Source: Cyathus striatus
Taxonomy: Eukaryota; Basidiomycota; Agaricomycetes; Agaricales; Nidulariaceae
Length of the DNA: 64,000 nucleotides
Assembly: GCA_025738555.1 (NCBI GenBank)
Contig: JAOVFP010000021.1
Span: forward strand, 1,860,001 to 1,924,000
Direction: 5' to 3'
Part shown: positions 10,550 to 20,412 of the stretch, piece by piece
Layout of the letters: every line of letters starts with the position of its first letter
How positions within the stretch are numbered: the first letter of the stretch is position 1
Made by a program: the position numbers and the translations under genes
The notes under the pieces: generated by a model
What the model was told of the DNA's origin: nothing
What the model saw: the letters and a program-made list of their open reading frames with translations, nothing else
Database searches by the model: none

Positions 10550-13368
10550 ATGAACTTTGGTAATGCTGAAGCTATTGCTAAATTCACTGAAGATACACAT
10601 GCAAGCGAACCCATCCCATGTGGTAGAAGCAGCTGCTCAATCATTCTCCAGCCTGGTGACAGCAAGCACTATATTGCAGGTGGTACTCGCGGTAAATTTG
10701 TTTGTGATGGGTGCTTTGAATATTATGCAAAGAAACCAGATACACTTCTGAGTAAGTCTGAATTATTATTAGTATATGATGAAAATTTTCTCACACCAGA
10801 TAGGGCCTGATGTTGCAAGTCGCTTATCCAGTACAAATCGACAACTACCCACGGACTCCATCATAAGTATGTCTTTTATATTTTCATTTAACAATAATAT
10901 ACTAATATACTTGGTGTTTAGGCCCTGCAATTGCAGATCAGCTCAGTTCTGAAATTTCTGGGCAGAATTCAGTGGCTTTATGATCCAGTACTGTTGATGT
11001 ACAGTCTATCAGAGCTTCTGTAAACCAGGCTCAAAGAAAAGGTATGTAATTAAATATTTTAACCATGATGTTTTTTGATATTTTGTTTAGATTCCAGTTT
11101 CCTTGCATGAAAGGTTACACATCTTCCAAATAGCCTTCCCTCAGCAGTACTGCAGCGATGGTCACATACACCTGATTCTACTCGTCAACTGCCAGCTGTG
11201 GGAATACCAAGTTCATGGTCAGCAAATGGTGGAAGCTATGCAGTGTCTCAACAAATTACTTCCTCAGGGTACTCTGGTTCACATTCACTCTATAAGACAG
11301 AGTGGGACAAGTACCAGCAATTTAGTTACCAGGGACACCAATTTGAAACAATTAGCATTATAGTTCAGGCAGTCCGTGAGATTTCTGGTAAAACTAGGCC
11401 TGAGTTGATTTCGGTTTGTAACTAAATTATATTTTACTGTGAACACTATTGCTAATATACTTTGAATAGAATCTACAAGAAGGCCACCAGAATATCCCAG
11501 CCATGATTACACCTCGGGACTTAATCAAATTGGTAGAGGATACAATGCTACCTCAACTTTGGAAGGCGATGCATTGGTTTCCATTTCAAACCAAGTCACT
11601 TACCATTCGTGAGCTTTGTAATTGGACAGATCTTGCACACATGCAACAAGACCAGCCATATTTCTATAATCGCTGTCTTGGACAAGGATGAGGCAAAGAC
11701 AAGAAGAATGTATTCAAGATACCTTCAAAGCCATTTATATTAGGGCTTGTTGTTCCAGCATATTTGTGGGAAGAAAGCTTGGACTATGTCGCTGCTCAGG
11801 AGGTAGGAAGCACTACTAGTTTGTTTATATTCAAGCTAATCTTATATTGCTTTTATTTAGGATGTTAAAGTATGTCTATTTGTATAGACAAGTTCTATTA
11901 ATGCTGACATGCATTTCCTAGTTGCAAAATGAGTCCAATGATTTCGGTATATCTGACCAATTTGATTCCATGGTCAATGTAGACTCTGGTAGTACTCTGA
12001 ACAATGCAAAAACCAGTCATTCAACTAGCTTGAATGGCAACACTGCAGCTATTACGACACCAAAGAAGTCATTTGATTCAAAGAAACGAACTCGTACAGT
12101 ATGTATACTCATTAATTATGTATGCAGCAGCACATCTAAACTTATTCCTAGAATACACTAAGCTCCTTGGAGTTATCACCAACATCTGCTCCATTAAAGA
12201 AGCATATACACACTTCAATTCCATATAAATCTCCAGATAGACTTAAGATCCATGAAGCATTAAAAGTTGGTGGACTATCAGCTAATATACAAGCTAATTC
12301 TGGTAAGCAGTTTATTCACATAATAACTATGCATACAAAATCACTAACACTCATATAAGCAAAATACAGAGTGGAGCAAATCCAGTTTTATACAATTCCT
12401 GAGATCAGTCTGGCAGAGCTTCTTGCTGAAAATACCAAAAAGTCCTTCTCTTTAATGGACCCATGTCCTGGTACACTAACCATCAATCATCTTGAGTCTA
12501 TTGGTATTGGAGCTTGTAAAACTGCACATAAAGGGCTCCTTACACTCACTCCAATAGCGGAATCTGGCCTTGGAGATACATTAAACCAGCCTGTTGCTGT
12601 AAAGCGAGTTTACTTTCGGGATGATAGAAAAAGTACAAGAAATAGCTCTTCTCAGACAGGACTATCAATTGGATGGTTTGCAATTGATTCAGAGCTGACA
12701 AAGACACTAGTCGAGGCCAATGTTACCTACTGGGCAGCATCTCTACTGTCTTATTCATATTCATACATCTCACAGGTGATATCAACCAAAGGAGAGCCTC
12801 CTTTCAAAATCCCTGAGATACGCTTTGTGAAGGCTGGTGTTGGCATTGTTCATGACACTGCTGGTAGTAAGCCTGGTGGAAAGTCAGCAACGATGCACAA
12901 TGTCTACTTGCTAGAAGAGTTCATTGAGAATGAAGGAAATGACTTCATAAAATTCATTCACAATGGTTCTGCTCGTCCTCTTCTAGATGGAAGTGATCCA
13001 CTTTATGCCATCGCAGAATTTCTCTGTTTCATGCAGCATATTCAGTATGAAAAAACTGATTCCTTGGTATATGTATCAGATCTACAAGGTGTGCAGTTTT
13101 ACCATTTTATTTTGAGTGTTCTTATATAATTTTTTATAATACAGGGAGTGCCACACTTTTATCTGACCCACAAATAATGACCGCACCGTGAGTTTATTTT
13201 TCAGCTACTCAAAGAGATAGAGTAACATTTCAATTAAGATCACTTGAAGATGATGCCGCCCTGTTTGGCCAGGGGAATGTGGGTTCTGCATTCAATAATT
13301 TTGCATCTGAGCATATTTGCAACAATTACTGTGAATGGTTTAACTTAACAACTCTCAATACAGCATAA
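10550..13368 (+). pseudogene. Alpha-type (atypical) protein kinase carried by the transposon (three in-frame TGA)
   Basis: The N-terminal exon (10550-10751) has a putative zinc-binding pattern, CGRSSCS ... GKFVCDGCFEYYAKKPDT. Later exons cover a low-complexity linker, then the C-terminal alpha-kinase domain from about 12380. This has VAVKRVYFRD (probable catalytic lysine), LLEEFIENEGNDFIKFIHNG, AEFLCFMQHIQYEKT, LVYVSDLQG joined by splicing to SATLLSDPQIMT, then LFGQGNVGSAFNNF and EHICNNYCEWF. The last parts match the Gly-rich loop and zinc-binding CxxxC of alpha-kinases (MHCK/eEF2K class). Exons end at 10751, 10866, 11041 and onward with consistent phases. In-frame TGA codons lie at 10981-10983, 11108-11110 and 11689-11691, all upstream of the kinase domain, which is itself open. 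It is AT-rich relative to neighbouring host genes. Confidence 0.8.
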
Positions 13369-13552
13369 AAATCTAGTGCCTTGCATGCTGTTACAAATTT
13401 GGAGTCATGTTAAGGATCTGTATGACCTTTTTATATGAGCTTGTAGGTACTTTGATTAGAATCACTCCATAAATAGGTCAATTATCTACTACTATGTTTG
13501 AAACAATCTATAGTACCTTCAGTGAATTGTGCAATTTCTAAACAATGCATTA

Positions 13553-13600
13553 CTGAATGATAATATTAATGGAGACGGTACTTGGTGAAAAATTAATTGT
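13553..13600 (+). pseudogene. Relic of an integrase 3' end beside the right TIR
   Basis: The plus strand reads DNINGDGTW-stop followed by aaaaattaattgt. This nearly matches the integrase tail (DDSINGDGTW-stop, aaaaattaattg) that lies inverted at 7556-7600. On the right it directly abuts the TIR hairpin; on the left about 200 bp intervene. The right end therefore seems to have been copied from, or recombined with, an integrase-bearing end. Confidence 0.75.
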
Positions 13601-13607
13601 TATAAAG

Positions 13608-14144
13608 GTCACGAGCGTCGTTTCCATGGAGGAAACGACGCTCGTGACTTTTATATCACGTGATAAATTCCCACGCATTCGATCTCGAGTTCAACTCCTG
13701 CTGTGCGCATCAAGCTATTACACACAAATTCAGTGGACTATTCTTGCAGACATGATCAACCCTATTCCAACAACTCATTAGAAAAATAGCAGTAGACATA
13801 TGCTACTGCACTCTGTATGTTTTTTCAGGTTACAAGTCTCATCTCAAAGCTAGATTTATACAACATAGACACTTTTTTAACATCTTATTTCTCAATTGTA
13901 TCTATTGAACTTAAGTGAATGTACAAAATAATTAGTAACGACACATGCTATAGTACTCTATTGTAATACCAAGTCTTACATTTGCATCCAAATACAGTAG
14001 GACTTGAAGCTTGGACTAAGCGGTTAACCGAAATTCTGGCCGAACAAGATGTGCCTAAGAACATATCTAAGCGACTGCCGTCTTGCCGAATGTCGGAGTT
14101 CAACTGCTTTGATCTAGTTGAGCGTGGTTGTCCGGCTTTCCATA
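13608..14144. repeat. Right terminal inverted repeat (537 bp)
   Basis: Inverted counterpart of 6824-7355. It begins with the 41-bp palindrome at 13608-13648 and ends CCGGCTTTCCATA, followed by the ctaacc target duplication at 14145-14150. Confidence 0.9.
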
Positions 14145-14150
14145 CTAACC

Positions 14151-14620
14151 TGCGCAGTATCGGCTCACTCGCTATTTGCACATATGTACCAAATCCCTCT
14201 TCAACACCTTCTATCCAATCGGGAATCGCCAATAACAAAAAGACAATCAAGGCGCTACTCCCGCTTGTGGCTTCCCCACTCCTCGCACAATGCTTCATCA
14301 CCACTTGGCTTGACTCACGGCTGAGCCTTACGGATTGCTACGGCGTACAACGGGCACGAGGACATGATTTACAAAGCATGCTTGATGATGCAGATGGATT
14401 AGAATAGAAGCCAAGGTCTACCCCGATCTCGAGTGGACCTAGGATTTCGTTGGGAGGAAGGGGGGAAGATCTCGGACGTGTTTCATCCTTTTAGCGGGAA
14501 AGTTTTTTGCGGGGTATTAGGAAGAGTATAAAGTGCGTACTCTTTGCCTGCTTACCGTTCTGCTCACTTTTCTTACCACACCATTCACCTGTGGTGAGCT
14601 CCCCTCCCCAAACGAACGCA
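14151..14620. promoter_or_regulatory. Promoter region of protoglobin copy 2, displaced by the transposon
   Basis: This is the proximal half of the region conserved with 745-1211, including ggacctaggatttcgttggg and a TATA-like gagtataaagtgcgtact just before the start. The distal half is now at 6720-6823, 7.3 kb away. Confidence 0.65.
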
Positions 14621-15404
14621 ATGCAAGAAATAACAGAAGAATCCCTAACCCACCTGCCCACACGCGTATCCTACCTCCGCTCATTCATAAACTTCTCAAA
14701 CGAAGACTCCGCCGCCCTCCACGCGTCCAAACCCATCCTCGGACCCCTCGTACCAGCCGTCGTAGACTTAGTCTACACAAAATTCCTCGAATACTCAATG
14801 GCAGCCAAAGCATTCGTACCCCGTCAAACAGGGCATGCCGGCTCCATTCCAGCAGATCTCAAAGACCTGTCCTTGGAACATCCACAAATTGCGTTCAGGA
14901 AGGACTTTTTGAAGGGATAAGCCTAGGTTGAGGGTTGAGTATATCCATTGTGGGATTTTTCTTGGTGTATTTTTTCTTTTGGTTTTGGTTGATGGGGGTG
15001 TTGATAAGGGGTTGTATATGATTCGTGGAGGATATCATAATCAGCACTGTTATCGCCCACCCGGACTTGGACACTGAAACCAAGTTGGCTGCGTTGAAAG
15101 CAGTAAACAAGGTCCGTCTCCGTCTCCCCTTTTCGTCACCGCTAACCCCTCTCCGTCATAGATCCTATGGATCCAAAATGGTACCCCTCCCTCCCTCCCC
15201 CCCATATACTCCATATTAACACTTATATAGACCTCTTCGCAAGACACCACATCGAACAAACCGAACAAGCACAAGCAGCAAAAGAAAAAGCTCGGCCATT
15301 CCACTGTAATCCAGCATTTGGCGCCGCTGTGCCTTTCGTAGCGTGTCTTATTGGGTTTGCGCTTGCACGTTTTGGAAGCATTAACTGCAGTGCGAGCGTT
15401 GGTT
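14621..15404 (+). pseudogene. Protoglobin copy 2 (internal deletion, dead)
   Basis: The first ~100 codons are open and close to copy 1 (MQEITEESLTHLPTRVSYL ... FRKDFLKG). About 120 bp equivalent to 1510-1628 of copy 1 are then missing. The loss creates a frameshift (GISLG-stop) and removes the segment with the predicted proximal haem histidine (RMHTG) and FKHRSK. The acceptor of intron 1 is also lost (tatatgattcg instead of tatgtag-gattcg), and a 1-nt change before the stop shifts the C-terminus. Exons equivalent to 2-4 remain recognisable to about 15404. Confidence 0.85.
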
Positions 15405-16868
15405 GAGCTCGTTATAGGGGATTTTAGGTGCTTAGCGCTGAGTGATAGGTGCAGGTGGCTGGGTCTGTACGAGTGTATGAGATGAATTTAAGTGAAGTGC
15501 GCTGTGCGGGTTTGAGTTTTTCTCTCTCTATTTATTGATGGTTTATGTATACTATATACCTCTCTTCCTACTCTAGTAAAGAACTTGGGAAATGATACAT
15601 TGACTCGACTCACTGACACGCTCCAGTCGATCCCGTATGACTCTCTGAGAGTCCTGCGAGGTATTAGTGTTCTGGTTGTTATTTTTGTCGTCGAGGGGAG
15701 GGTTTACATTTGAACATTTGACGTTTAGAGAAGGAGTTGGATTAAGTAGATAAACTTCCTGGAATATGTCGACTGGAGCTTTGGAGTAGATTCACGACTT
15801 TATTAATCAGTCTTAAGTACTTAGTACTTTCGCTGAAGGTATTGATTTAAGGTCAACTCGCTATTATGAAATACATACTACAGGGCCTTTCATCGGACAT
15901 TCAACGAGAATATTACGGACTGCCTTGAAGGTCAAGTACTGAAGCTTAACTTAAATCCTGGGAGCAGTGAGTCGACTGTTCGAAAGTGCATTTACGTCTT
16001 TCCGATTTTCTCGCAGGCATGGAAGTTATTATTAGCTGAACTAGAGGATTCCGAAGAAAGAGCGTGTATAGTGCGTTGATGGAACAGCAGGTAGAATTGA
16101 GGGCTCCTCAGTGCAACGACGGAGGAGAACCGTGGTACGAGGTTTACACACGGTTAATTTACATTGAACCATGTGGGAGAAACATATACTTACCATATTT
16201 ATCGTGTCTTAGAGGTACAGCAGATGGAGCGCTTGGAATAACTTGAGTTGTTTCGGACTGTAGGGCACTTTCGTACAGCATACACTCCGTAATTATGAAT
16301 ACGGAAGATTGAACCATGAATACTTCAACGATTCAACGTTAGTAATGGTATCTGGAACTTGGCTCAGCAGGTTAGGCTTGTAATAGCCACCAGAGATCAT
16401 GACTAGAATTTAAACGTATAGGAGTCTAGAATCGATACCTCTGTTTGTCGTCCGCAGTATTGTCAGGAGTTCTCCGACGAGCATGGACGAGCACGGGAAA
16501 GAGATGTATTACAGGTAACAGTAAGGAATGTGATATGAGAATACTAAGTAACGCATATTTGAATAATAACCGGCCTGTTCCCTCATCATCATGATTGTGC
16601 AGATATTCTACAATTTTGTTCGCAGTGGCGATGAGGATAAAACTAATGTTGAACAATTAACAGTTGACTTGACGTGGATTATACACCAGACTTTAAATCT
16701 CGCTGTTGGCCGCCTTCCGATGCGTGAAATGTTTAGTGTACGTGCTATCTATAGCCTTTATGACAATCATATCCAATTCGAAACACCACATTCAATTTCA
16801 GCCCAATCAACATACATCCGTAAACACCTCCATACCTACTATACTATCTAAACTCTTACTACAACTTA
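15405..16868. other. Intergenic within duplicated region, no supported gene
   Basis: Contains decayed sequence between protoglobin copy 2 and secreted-protein copy C. The only open frames are short and featureless. From about 16780 the 3' flank of the copy-C gene (catacatccgtaaacacctc-like) begins. Confidence 0.45.
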
Positions 16869-17356
16869 TTAACGGTCCGCGCACTCAAACGATGACATCT
16901 CATCATTAAATTGTTGATTATCCAAATCCATCGAGCCAGGGGCAAGGATAACAACACTGGGTCCCCCGCAATTGATATCTCTGACGTAATATAATCGTTA
17001 GCTCCAAGTCTTTAGAGATTAGAACCTGAACGAACCTGAATATATTGCAAACGATCCCATCTGGGACAGTGAGGCTACTGATTTCATCGTTGAGTGCGGA
17101 TGGCACATTCGCGCAAAAGCCTGTGGTGAATCCTACGTTCGCACACGACCCAGATAGATTTGCATCCACGCAGAGTTTGACGGTGCCGGTATCTTCTGCT
17201 GCGTTTGTACCATTCTGTGCGATATATACGTGAGGATATGATGACTATGGAAGGGCGGGTAAACGGTCGTACTGCTTTTAATACTTGGGTGCCAGTAGTA
17301 GGCAAGCAAGATACGGTGGCCACAGCAGCGAGAACAACGAGAGCTTTGGCGAACAT
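16869..17356 (-). CDS. Small secreted crystallin-like protein, copy C (intact)
   Basis: Three exons on the minus strand (17273-17356, 17036-17214, 16869-16980) give 124 residues with consistent phases. Signal peptide: MFAKALVVLAAVATVSC. Mature segments: KLCVDANLSGSC, GFCANVPSALNDEISSL, VPDGIVCNIFR, DINCGGPSVVILAPG, and NNQQFNDEMSSFEC-type spacing (here DNQQFNDEMSSFEC), ending ADR. The spacing of cysteines and glycines, repeated twice, suggests two Greek-key motifs as in microbial beta/gamma-crystallins. Function is unknown; it is presumably extracellular. It sits convergent to protoglobin copy 2, as copy A does to copy 1. Confidence 0.8.
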
Positions 17357-18081
17357 AGTATACTTGAGTGAAGCTAGTGAGGTGAAGCTAAAACTGTGTA
17401 GTCGAGCTGAGGGTTTCTAAACATTAGGAATCCCTTTTATACTCAAATGGATGCATGCATGCCGGAATAAAAGGAACAAGTTTATTCAAGCACAAGTCTA
17501 AGCTCTAACATTCTTTCTCTCCCCGTCGCCTGCTTCGGCGGATTCCGATCAGCAATTCCAAATATAACTCAACATCCCGCCTATGTCGCATGTATCTGAC
17601 TGGGGTCCAAAAACTATTCGCTGTCTTATTGGTCTCTCACAAAGGCACATTGAACTTCACCTTCTGCTAGGGAGTTTATAACTTTCTTCTATTCCATATC
17701 ATACATTGATGTCATACTGAGAGCTATACTCTCATGACGGGGATCAGTTTTCCAGACATGCAGTAGATCTATTACCAGTATCCTCCACATCATAAAGGCG
17801 GAGATAGATACTACAAGTTTGTTACAGTTGAAGAGAGATTATTAGCGTTGGATAAGGAAAAATTGCGGGTTTACACACGAATCATGAAACATTGCTGATG
17901 TCTAACCTATTCTCTTCACCTAAAGTGATCCATGAAATGCTTACTGGACATCATTATAGGATGTTTATGATGACTATATCATAATGAAACCCAACACCAT
18001 ATCCTATTTAACCGCTATCAACATACATCTGTTACTCTATACTATCCAAATTCTTACTACTACAACTTATTCAAGGAAGGA

Positions 18082-18532
18082 CTAGCACGAAAATACCAAA
18101 ATCTCATCATAAAACTTCTCCATCCTCAAATCATCCGATCCAGGAAGGAAGATATCAATATTGGTTCCGACACAATTCAAATCCCTGAGTTAAAATAATC
18201 ATTAACTCCAAGCTTGGACGAATCTGAATACGTCGCAAAAGAACGCAGCTGGGACACTGATACCGGTAACTTGATAATTAATGCTCGTTGGCACATTCAC
18301 ACATGAGTCCGTGGTGAAATTAGTATATTCTCGCATGTTCGGGTTAGTAAAGTTAGACCTGTGCAGAGTTTGTATCATTCTGTGCAGTATATATGTGAGA
18401 ATGTGGAAGGAGTGATAAAAAGGGGGGTAAAAGAGCGTAGTGCCTTTAATACTATGTTGGTAGTAGGTAAGCCAAAGGTAAGCAAGACACAGCAGCCACA
18501 TCAGCGAAGACAATCAGAGCTTTGGCGAACAT
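18082..18532 (-). pseudogene. Small secreted crystallin-like protein, copy D (frameshifted)
   Basis: Exon 1 starts MFAKALIVFADVAAVSC. In exon 2 the first cysteine block is frameshifted. One frame reads LCTGLTLLTRTCENI; the next carries TTDSCVNVPTSINYQVTGI and FFCDVFR. Exon 3 is recognisable as DLNCVGTNIDIFLPGSDDL and ends early at FSC. More diverged than A, C and E, so an older duplicate. Confidence 0.7.
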
Positions 18533-19376
18533 TGTGTGCTTAAGTACAGTTAGTGAGTAGCCGAGTTGAGGTTTGCTGGATATAGAGACCTCTTTTACAC
18601 CCCAGGAGACGCATACATATCGGAATAAAATCAACAAGTCCATTCAAGCACAAGCCTGGCTTCCTTTCCTTCCGGTGCTTTCCTTCGGCCCGCTATGGCT
18701 ACTTCCGACTTCGGCAGGATTCCGATCAAGAGTTCCAAATAGGTATGTATAACTCAACATCCCACCAACATCGCACCGCGCACCCGACCGAAGTCCCAAA
18801 TCTGTTTGCTATTCTACTATCAGTCTCTTACGAAGGCACACAGAACTTCATCTTCTGTTAGGTAATTTATTACTTCAATATCTAGACTGTGGTTTGTAGG
18901 ATACTAGAATAGGCATGGTTTGCTTGTTATAGGATCTACATCTTTATGCCCAGTTAAAAGTCGGTCTAACAATTTCGAGCGGTGTCGAGCGAGAAATAGT
19001 GTCTAGATTTTTCTCGAGTGGCATCTAGCGAAATACCTCTAATCCTGTATCCTTCAAGTTCTACTTCCTCTTTGTATGCAACACTCCCCATGAAGGCATT
19101 TGGACTTGGAAGTCATGGGCCTACTACTATTTTGAAGGTATGTTCCTTAGTGTTACAGTGATACTATAAAAATCGTTTCTTTTATTATTCTACACTACTT
19201 TGTCCGATATACAGTTTCTTACATCATTTAGATTTATTGGTTTTTCTAGTATATAAATCCCTGTAATGTAACTACAAATGATGGAATAAAGTTATATTCC
19301 CTATCTAAACTCAGAATCACTGTTTATCATCTCGAAACTGTTTTAATCATCAAATCACGCTCATTTCGTTACTTTC

Positions 19377-19508
19377 TCATCAGAACTTCATTTTGAAGTG
19401 CTTCATCACTCGTTACTTCCTCATCAGAACTTCATTTTGAAGTGCTTCATCACCCGTTATTTTCTCATCAGAACTTCATTTTGAAGTGCTTCTTCACTCG
19501 TTATGTTC
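19377..19508. repeat. Three tandem 44-bp repeats
   Basis: The unit starts tcatcagaacttcatttt and recurs at 19377, 19421 and 19465 with few substitutions, plus a partial unit upstream. It lies directly before the fragmentary protoglobin copy 3 and may mark the duplication breakpoint. Confidence 0.9.
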
Positions 19509-19539
19509 TCAGATCACAATATCTTTCACTAGTTTCGTT

Positions 19540-19915
19540 ATGTAAGATTCGTGGAGGATATTATAATCAGCACTGTTATCGCCCACTCGGATTTGGACAC
19601 CGAAACCAAATTAGCGGTATCGAAAGCAGTAAACAAGGTCCGTTGCCCTCTCCCTTTCCTTACCCCACCACTAACCCCCTTATCGTAGATCCTATGGATC
19701 CAAAATGGTACTCCCTCTCCCCTTCCCTCCATATATTCCACACTAACGCTTATATAGACCTCTTCGCAAGACACTATATCGAGCAAACTGAACAAGCACA
19801 AGCAGCGAAAGAATAAATTCGGCCATTCCACTGTAATCCAGCATTTGGCGCCGCTGTCCCCTTCGTAGCGTGCCTTTTTGGGTTTGCGCTTGCAAGGTTT
19901 TGGAAGCATTAGGCG
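19540..19915 (+). pseudogene. Protoglobin copy 3 (exons 2-4 only)
   Basis: Starts in the exon 2 equivalent (FVEDIIISTVIAHSDLDTETK) with no exon 1 upstream, then the ILWIQN micro-exon equivalent and DLFARHYIEQTEQAQAAKE, where a stop (gaataa) interrupts. Downstream sequence continues to match copy 1, including the gcgctaagcgctaagc motif after the original stop. A 5'-truncated duplicate. Confidence 0.85.
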
Positions 19916-20412
19916 CTAAGCGCTAAGCATTAGTTGAGTGAAGGTAGATTGTGGTATGAGATATCGAGATGAATTTCAAGTGGACGTTTTTACTTTTAAA
20001 TGTTTATTGATGGTTTTGTGACGATGATCATGATTAGCATATGTTACTCTATACCTTCCTTCATATTGTACGGAAACACGGAAATAATACTTTTATTCCC
20101 GCCTCTGTCGACTTGGATGTTGTAAAATTCTTGGGATAGCAGCGGTCAACTCCAACTTGATTAGTTCTGTGAGATATCATTATCTATGTAGAAGAGAATG
20201 GTTGTTCATTTTATTGTCGAAGGGAGGTTGCTCCTAGACCTGACCAGACTGGTTCTCTTGGGCTGGTGCAATCTATGAAATGCCTAATGGACATTTACAA
20301 TCTATGACAAAGTATTTCACCATCAAGCCCGACACCACATCGCATTTCAACATACATCCATAAGTACCTCACGGGCCAATACCTGCTATGCTATCCAAAC
20401 CCCTACTACAAC

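Larger units (their letters stand above)
6824..14144. mobile_element. 7.3-kb TIR transposon carrying integrase and alpha-kinase
   Basis: The element runs from TATGGAAAGCCGG to its inverted copy CCGGCTTTCCATA, with ~530-bp nearly identical terminal inverted repeats and a 6-bp target duplication. Inside are two divergent multi-exon genes: an rve-type DDE integrase (minus) and an alpha-type protein kinase (plus). They are separated by about 1 kb containing a ~250-bp tandem duplication. It inserted into the promoter-region duplicate of protoglobin copy 2. Long TIRs, a 6-bp target duplication and an rve integrase recall Polinton/Maverick biology, but there is no polymerase, capsid or protease, and the termini are not AG...CT. 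I do not assign it to a named superfamily. The near-identical TIRs suggest a fairly recent insertion. Confidence 0.85.

Noticed and set aside
6824..14144. Assignment to Polinton/Maverick or to KDZ elements
   Set aside because: The integrase, long TIRs and 6-bp duplication fit Polintons, but polymerase, capsid, ATPase and protease genes and the AG...CT ends are absent. No KDZ-type transposase is seen.
13982..14407. Open frame crossing the right TIR into the protoglobin promoter as a gene
   Set aside because: It runs through the transposon terminus and the host flank, so it cannot predate the insertion. It has no ATG context or domain.
19377..19508. CRISPR-like array
   Set aside because: The 44-bp repeats are directly adjacent with no spacers, and this is a eukaryotic genome.
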